Below the pieces are notes generated by a model, which was given only the letters and a program-made list of their open reading frames with translations, had not been told where the DNA came from and did not search any database. From Okapia johnstoni (Eukaryota; Chordata; Mammalia; Artiodactyla; Giraffidae): a DNA stretch of 64,000 bases. The DNA lies in the NCBI GenBank assembly GCA_024291935.2, contig JAGTYA010000024.1, positions 6,014,001-6,078,000 on the forward strand, in the 5' to 3' direction. This document shows positions 37,901 through 46,900 of this stretch, piece by piece. The position numbers and the translations under genes are program-made. How positions within the stretch are numbered: position 1 is the first letter of the stretch; the number at the start of each line of letters is the position of its first letter.

Positions 37901-40900
37901 CTCCGGGAGTTGGTGATGGACAGGGAGGCCTGGCGTGCTGCAATTCATGGGGTGGCAAAGAGTCGGACACAACTGAGAGACTGAACTGAACTGAAGGGAA
38001 TATTTCATGCAAAGATGGGGACAATAAAGGAGAAAAACGGTAAGGACCTAACAAAAGCAGAAGAGATTAAGAGGTGGCAAGAATACACAGAAGAACTGTA
38101 CAATAAAGGTCTTGACATGTATAACCACAAAGGTGGGGTCACTCACCTAGACCCAGACATCCTGGAGCATGAAGTCAAGTGGGTCTTAGGAAGCATTACT
38201 ACGAACAAAGTTAGTGGAGATGATAGAATTCCAGTAGAGCTACTGAAAATCCATAAAGATGATACTGTTAAAGTGCCGCACTCAATATGCCAGCAAATAC
38301 GGAAAACTCAGCAGTGGCCACAGGACTGGAAAAGGTCAGCTTTCATTCCAATGCCAAAGAATGTTTAAAGTACCTCACAACCGCACTCATTTCACATGTT
38401 AGCAAGGTGATGTTCAAAATCATCCACACTAGCTCTCAGTACGAAACTGGGAATTTCCAGATGTACAAGTTGGATTTATAAAAGGCAGAGGAACCAGAGA
38501 TCAAACTGCCAACTTCCACTGGATCATAGAAAAAGCAAGAGAATTCCAGAAAAACATCTGCTTCATTGACTATGCAAAGCCTTTGACTGTGTAAATCAGA
38601 ACAAACTGTGGAAAATTCTTATAAAGATGGGAATACCAGACCACCTTACCTGCCTCTTGAGAAGCCTGTACGCAGGTCAAGAAGCAACAGTTAGAACTGG
38701 ACATGGAAAAACAGGCTGGTTCCAAATTGGGAAAGAAGTACATCAAGGCTGTCTATTGTCACCTTGCTTATTTAACTTATATGCAGAGTACGTCGTGTGA
38801 AATGTCAGGGTGGATGAATCACAAGCTGGAAACAAGATTGCCAGGGGAAATATCAACAACCTCAGATATGCAGATGACATCACCCTAATTTCAGAAAGTG
38901 AAGGGGAACTAAAGAGCTTCTTGATGAAAGTGAAAGAGGAAAGTGAAAAAGCTGGCTTAAAACTCAACATTCAAAAACCTAAGATATGGCATCCGGTCCC
39001 ATCACTTCATGGCAAATAGATGGGGGAAAAACGGAAACAGTGACAAACTTTATTTTCTTGGGCTCCTAAATCACTGAGGACGGTGACTGCAGCCATGAAA
39101 TTCAAAGACGCTTGCTTCTTGGAAGAAAAGTTATGACAAACCTAGACAGCATATTAAAAAGAAGAGACATCACTTTGCCAACAAAGGTCCATATAATCAA
39201 AGCTATGGTTTTTCCAGTAGTCATGTATGGATGTGAGAGTTCGACCATAAGGAAGGCTGAGCACCAAAGAATTGATGCCTTCCAACTGTGGTGTTGGAGA
39301 AGACTCTTGAGGGTCCCTTGGACTGCAAGGAGATCCAACCAGTCCATCCTAAAGGAAATCAACCCTGAATATTCATTTGAAGGACTGATGCTGAAGCTGA
39401 AGCTCCAATACTTTGGCCACCTGATGCAAAGAGCCTATTCATTGGAAAAGGCCCTGATGCGGGGAAAGACAGAAGGCAGGAGGAGAAGGGGGCAACAGAG
39501 AATGAGATGGTTGGATGGCATCACCGACTCAATGGACATGAGTTTGAGCAAACATTGGGAGACAGTGAAAGACAGGGAAGCCTGGTGTGATGCAGTCCAT
39601 GAGGTCGCAAAGAGTCAGACACGACTTAGTGATTGAACAACAACAACCCGCCAGAATGTGAGTTCCGTGCAGTTCCAGCATGAGGAATTCATACACTAGT
39701 GGCCTTTGTCTGTTTTGGTCACAGTCTTATACCCCTAGCAACTAAACAGTTCCTGACACATAATAGGCACTCAATAAACATGTGTTGAATGAATCTTCAC
39801 ATTTACCCTGTAAACGTTATTATTATTCCCACTTTATAAAACAATGGGACTAAAGCTTGGAGAGGTTAATCTGACACAGGTCCCTCAGCTAGAAAGTAAT
39901 CTCCCCTAGAATACTCTTACCCACCACCCAAGGGTCTCTCCAAGTGTGGCATTAAACTGTACTTTAGATGGTTCTCAGATCAGCTCTTAAAAACACAAGA
40001 ATATTCACTGGCAAAAAAATAAACCTCAACCAAATTCTGTAGCTTGTCTAACTCAAAATGGATCATGGACTTATTTGTAAACTATAACACTTCTATTTTA
40101 ATAAAAAAAAGAATAGGAGAAAATCTTCGGAATCTAGGGCAATGCAAGGAATTTTTAAATTTGACACTAAAAGCATAGTTCATAAAAGGAAGTTTTGATA
40201 AATTGGCCCTCATAAAAATTAAAAATGATTGCTCCATGAAAGCCCAGGTGAAGAGAAGAAAAAAGACAAGCTAAAAGCCAGGGGGAAATATTTACAAACT
40301 ACATACCCAAAAAAGGACTAGTATCTAGAATGTGTAAAGAATTCTCAAAGCTCAACAATAAAAAATGAATAATCCAATTAGAAAATGGGCAAAGACATGA
40401 ATAATTCATGAAGAGGATATACAGATGGCAAACAGTACATGAAAAGATGTTCAACATCACTAGGCATTGAAAGTGAGAGTCGCTCAGTCATGTCTGACTC
40501 TTTGCAACCCCACGGACTATGGAATTCTCTAGGCCAGAATACTGGAGTGGGTAGCCTTTCCCTTCTCCAGGGGATCTTCCCAACCCAGGGATCGAACCCA
40601 GGTCTCCCGCATTGCAGGAAGATTCTTTACCAGGTGAGCCACAAGGGAAGCCCATTAATGTCACTAGGCATTAAAGAAAGGCAAATTAAGACCAGGATGG
40701 GATATTCCTACACACCTCTCAGAATGGCTAAAATTTTTAAAAATAATAACAATGACAACACCGAATGCTGGCAAGGACGTAGAAAACTGGATCACTCATA
40801 TATTGCTGATGAGAATTTAAAACAATACATCCAAGTCTGGCAGTTCTCAATAAAACTGCAATAAGTATGCAATTACCATATGATCCATCATTTGTATCCT

Positions 40901-43900
40901 TCGGCATTTAGCCAGCCCAGAAAAAATGAAAAATTATGTTCATGCAAAAACTTGTACATGAATGTTCATGGCAGCTTTACTTGTAACAGCCAAAAACTGG
41001 GCCCGGTTCAGGTGTCATCAACAGATGAACGGTTAAACAAACTCTGGGATAGCCGCATCATGGGATATTACTCAGCATTAAAAAGGGATGAACTATTGAT
41101 TTATACAACTTGGATGAATCCCCAGGGACCTACACTGACCAAAAGAGTCAATCTCACTGACAAGACAATTCAATGGGAAAAGATTAGTCTTTTTAATAAA
41201 TGGTGCTGGGACAACTGGATATCCACAAGCAAAAGAATGAGATTGGACTCCTACCTCACACCAAATCCAAAAATTAACTCAAAGTGGGTCAAGGACCTAA
41301 ATATAAGAGTTAAAACTACAAAACTCTTAGAAAAAAAATAAAAGCAAATCTTCCTAACTTTGGATTAGGCAAAGGTTTTCTAAATGTGACATCAAAAGTA
41401 CAAATAGCAAAACAAAAAGTAGATAAATTGAACCTCATTAAAATTAAAAGCCTTTGTGCTTCAAAGGACACCATCAAGAAAGTTAAAAGACAACTCACAG
41501 AATGGAAGAAATTATTTGCAAATATATCTGATAAGGGTCTAGTATCTGGAATATATAAAGAACGTTTACAACTCAATAATTAAAAGATAAAAACCCAATT
41601 TAAAAATGAGTAAAGTATCTGAATAGAAATTTATACAGAGAAGGCATACAAATGGCCAATAAGAACATGAAAATTGTTCAGTATTATGAACCATAAGAGA
41701 CGTGCAAAACCACAATGAGACACCACTTCATATCCACCAGGAGGGTTATAATCAGAAGACAGATAATAATAAGTGTTAGTGAATATGTAGAGAAACTGGA
41801 ACCCCCATACACAACTGATGAATGTAAAGTGGAATGGCTGCTTTGGAAAGAAATCCAGCAGTTTCCGAATTGGTTAAACATAATTACCATATGATAAATA
41901 CATGCTATACACTCAGGAAAAATTAAAACGTATGTCCATACAAAATACTCATAGCAATACCATTAATAGGTATTAATGAGTATTAATACTCAGAGCAATA
42001 CCATTCATAATAACCAAAAAGTATAAACAATGCAAATGCCTTCCAACTGATAAATGTATAAGTAAATTATGGTATGTCTACACAATAGAATATTATTCAA
42101 CAAGAAAAAGTACTAAAGCATGCCACAACGTGGATAAACCTTGAAAAAGTGTGCTATGAGAAAGAAGCCAGTCACAAAAGACTACATATTATATGATTCT
42201 ATTATATACGAAATGTCCAGAGAGGCAAATCTATAGAGACAAACAGTAAATTAGTGGCTGTCTAGGGCTGGAAGTATTAAGGGGACATGAGGGGAGGGGT
42301 GGACTGCTAAAGGATACAAGGTTTCCTTTGGGGGAGGGGAAAATGTTCTAAAATTTATTGTGGTGATGGTTGCACAACTCTGCGAATATACTAAAAACCA
42401 TTGAATTATACACTCTAATGAGCAAATTGCGTGAGATGTGATTATATCTCAATGAAGCTATTTCCAAATTAAAAAGGCAATTCAAAAGGTTATATACTGG
42501 GACATCTCCGGAGGTCTGGTGATTAAGAATCCGACTTCCAATGCAGGAGACATGGGTTTGATCCGTTGTCTGGGAAGATCCCACATTCTGCTGGGCAACT
42601 AAGTCCATTCACCACAACTGCCAAGCCTGTCCTCTAGAGCCTGTGCGCCACAAGAGACACCACCACCATGAGAAACCCTTGCACAGCAACTAGAGATTAT
42701 CCCCTGCTTGCAGCAATTAGAGAAAGACCGTGTGCAACAATGAAGACCAGTGCAGCCAAAAAAAAATAAATACTTGTAAATAAAGTAAATAAATACACGT
42801 ATTACCAAAGAAAAACAAAAAAGGGTATATATCGTATATATATAATGTATGATTTTATCATCTATATAACATTTTTTTAGAAATGAAGAACAGATTAACA
42901 GTTCCCAGGGGGTTGGGGTGGAGGGACAGAAATGATACAAAAGAGCAAATCAAAGGATCCTTAAGCTGATTGAGTTGTTCAGTATCTTTTGACTGTGGTG
43001 GTAGATACACAAACCCACGCTAAAATAAGCTATACAGAACTAAATATACACACACACACACAAATGAGGACAAATGAAACCGGGTAAGTCTGAATAAGAT
43101 CTGCGGATTTTGTCAATGTCAGTATCTTGAGAGTAATATTACACTACAGTTTTGCAAAATGTCACCATTGCAGGAAACAGGGTAAAGTGAAAAGGAAAAT
43201 CTCTTGTATTTTTCCTTACAACCACATATGAATCTTTTATATGGCAATAAAAATTCAACAACAACCACAAAAATGCTGAAATCACAGAGTAAGAAAATCA
43301 TTCTGTTCTCAGTCTCTCTTCTAATTAAACAAAAAAGTCTCCTCTGGTGCAGGTAAGCCACTGCTCAGAACAGATGCTTCACCCTTTTAAACAAGAAAAA
43401 GCAGACCTCAGGCTTAAATGCCCAGATGAGAGAATCCAGCTAGAATTTAATAACATGCTTTTATTTTATGCTGTTTAGTTGTTTATTTTATCTAGATGAT
43501 ATAGTGTAGAATTAACACAGATTCTGAAGCCAGCCAGTCAAGGGTTCTAATCCTTTACTGCTCTTCTACTTACTAGCTGTGTGACTTTGAGCCAGTCACT
43601 TAACATCTCTGTTCATGATAATCTTTACAGAGGTTACAGATTTTACACCTCATCTGTAAAATGGATACGACAACCTCATCTGTAAAATGGGTACGACAAG
43701 AGTACCTAGATCATGGGGTTGTTCTGAGTTTTAAATATGACACACATACGTGTCCTTCACAAAGTAAAGTGTTAGCTATCACCCTTTTCTTTACCATAAC
43801 TGGAATGGAGCGAAAATCATGATGGTTTAGAAAGTTTGAGAAGCACAGAGCGAGGCCATACTACCACTCAGAATGTGCCCTTCGCCCCTAGGTCGCCCTG

Positions 43901-46900
43901 AGTCCATACCTGGGTATCCAGAGGAGGGAGTGAAGCCAGGAAGCACCCACCTGCGCACTTGGTGCGGCTGACAAGAGGCGGCCCCGGACGGCCGGTGCCA
44001 CCATCACCCGGGCGTGTGAGCAGCACGCTGATCTCGTACTCTGTGTCAGGGTCAAGGTGCCACAGCTTGTAGGTCTGCAGGCTGACGGCGTGTACCTCGG
44101 CCCACGGGCCGCGCGCCATGCGGTACTCAATCTCCTTTCGCACGATCGGCCCGTCGCCAATGATGGAGTTGGTGTTGAGCTGAATGATGAGGTAGGTGGG
44201 ACCGGCGCGCAGAAGCTGAGGGGGTGCAATGGGGGTAGGGGGCTCTGCAAGGAGATGGGGGAAAGACGGAGCCAGATGGATCCTGCTATGAATCCTGGCT
44301 CCCAGCTCCTCATCCTGCAACACCCAAAACCCCCTGAGCCCTCCTGGTCCCCCACCCCCACCCCAGGCTCCTTATGCAGCCCCTCAAGTCCTCGACTAGA
44401 CTGCCTCCCCTCACTAAATCCCCAGGCCCTAAGAGACACCGAACTCCAAAAGCTCACCTTGCCCCTCACCTCTCGGCTTACATCTGCCTCACTCCCTTCC
44501 AGATCCCGGAGTCCTCGCCTTTAAGGGCTGACCGCTTGTTCGTTCGGGTCAACCATGGGAGGCCCACAGCCCGATCCTTCCTCGCCCGGGGTCACACCTT
44601 GACTCAGTCTCCACGCGGGCCCACCCCTCAGAGGGACCTCCTCCCTACCCTGACCTTCACTTAGGACCCGATCTCCCTGGAGATGACGCCCCCTCCGCGA
44701 GCCCCGCCCGGGAGGTCAGAGCACCCCCGGAATCAGACGCGGCCTTCCCAGCCCGTCCAGACTCCGCCCCCGGTAGAAGCCACGCCCACCCCACTTTCGC
44801 TCGCCCCGCCCCTCGGAGACCGACAGCTCTCTCACCCTTGACGATCAGCTCCGCGAAGTTGGAGACGCCCGCTCCACGCGGGGCCTGGGACACGCAGCGG
44901 TACAGGTCCTGATCCTCGCGGCTCACGGCGACCAGCGGGAAGGTGGCCAGGAAGCGCCGGTGGCTGATGTGCCGCACGCCGGCCGCAGGCACCAGGGCCC
45001 CGCTCTGTCGCTGAGCCGGGAGAGGGGCCAGTGGGTCAGGGGCGCCAGGGAAGAAGGGTCACCGTCTGACCCGGGCGAGCGGAGTGGTAAACTGTCCCGG
45101 CCCCATTTCGCCATCTCTAAACTACCCAGGGACGCGTAGGATTGCTGGAACCAGCCCTGCCCCAAGAAGGTGTGGGCCGATTAAGGGAATGTGGTCGCTC
45201 TGCCTTGGTGGTGGGGTGTGGCTGGGGAAGCGAGGTGGGGGGGCGGGGGAACCTGGAGCTGCGCTCTGATGTCGAGGGGACGGGGCACTCAAGAGGGCAG
45301 AGAGCCTAGGATGAGCCAGGACGCGTGTGTTTGGGTGCTGGAGGACGGAAGGCCTCAGCCCTTCGCAAGGGAGCTTGAACTTTTAGTAAGAAGCTGGCCA
45401 AGGTCCCCCCTCCGCTCCCCTCTCCCAGCACCCTCCACCCCCGCTCACCTGCAGAAGGAAACGCTCGGCCTCCGCTGCTCGGCCCGCCGCCATGCACTGG
45501 AACGAGGCGTTCTGGCCCGCGTTGACCTCCACGTCGCCCAGGCGGGAGAAATGCGGGGCCTTTGCTGCCGTAATAGAGCCCTGGCGTGAGCTGGGCCAGC
45601 GCCCCCGTCGGCAGGAGCAGCAGCCGCCCCGTACCCCTCACCCTGCGCCCCACGGGGCCAGGACTCACCGCAGGGGTAGCTGAGAAGCAGGATGTCATCT
45701 AGGCCCATGTAGCCCCTGCGGTCTGGGGAGACGAGGGCCTCAAACAGCACCTGGGGGAGGCGGGAGGGTCCCTGTCATCTGACATCTCTCCAGCCCTGCC
45801 TGGGGAGGTGCCCACAAGAGCCCCCTTTCAAGCTCTGCTCCAGCTCCATCCTCCCCAACAAGCAGAGGTCAGCCCCGCCTGACAATTACCCTCCATACCA
45901 AGCCAGCTGGTTGTGGCAGAGGGTGTCAGCATGCAGAGCTAACAAGGTCAAGGCCAGAGGTTCCATCCAATCCCTGATGGATGTTACCTTAAAGCCGCAA
46001 AACTTGGCAGCCAAGACAGGGTTTCCAAGTCAGCACTATTCCAACTCACCCCTTCCCCAGCCACAAACTGTCACTGTTAACAATGACCTCTGATAGCTGA
46101 ATGCTGACTGAACCATTACTGAAGAACCACAGACTGGCCACTGACCTTGACCACAGAAGGACTCCTGATGCTGAACACTGACTAACTCCAACCTCAGCCA
46201 CTTGCTTACCCTGACCTCACACTGACACCTCTCTCTGCCCACACCCCTAATCACAGACTGACCGCAGACTGAACCCAGCCCACCTGATATTCATTAGGCC
46301 AGAAGGTGCTGACAGCCAATTCAGCTTGGTGCCACTGACGGCCGTGGGATCCAGTCATATTCCAGACAGCACTGCCCAGGGGACCCCCATTGACACGCAC
46401 ATAGATGCCCAAGGTGCCCGGGCTGTGCCCATCCCGGCTGTACAGGAAGTAGCTGAACTGCACACAGTGGGTGTCATTCTCGCTCAGGCTCTGGAAGATG
46501 ACATGGGCCCGCTGGCCTGGAGCATGCTGTGAAGCGTTGACCACCAAGTAGGAGCCTGGAAAGAGAAGAGGAAGAGGCAGGAGCTGAGAACGTAGGGGAG
46601 GACCAGGGTCAGGTAGGCACAGAGGAGGAGGCAGAAACAAAGGACTTCATCTGGAGTCGGGGGGCCTGAGTTCTGGTCCCAGTTCTGACTCATAGGGTAA
46701 GTCCCTCCATTTCCCTGCATCCCTTTCCCTAAGGAAAGGCTTGGAGCAGCAAAAAACACACAAATCTGGCTTTGCCAAAACCCTTTACTGCTCCTTGCAT
46801 CACCCCTTATGACCTCCGTCCAAGCTCGTGTTGGTCCATGTCTTTTCCCACATACTGAGCTGTCCTGGGAGGCAGGGACTACGATCGTCATCTCAGTAGT

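Larger units (their letters stand above)
44560..45660. promoter_or_regulatory. CpG-rich intragenic stretch (exons 4-6)
   Basis: CpG is frequent across exons 5-6 and the introns around them (for example CACGCCGGCCGCAGGC, CCTCCGCGAGCCCCGCCCGG), unlike the rest of the window. It could be an intragenic CpG island or simply GC-rich coding sequence. Regulatory function is not shown. Confidence 0.45.

Noticed and set aside
37388..37984. Two near-identical small proteins as a tandem gene pair
   Set aside because: They are the two copies of the 333-bp BovB tandem unit.
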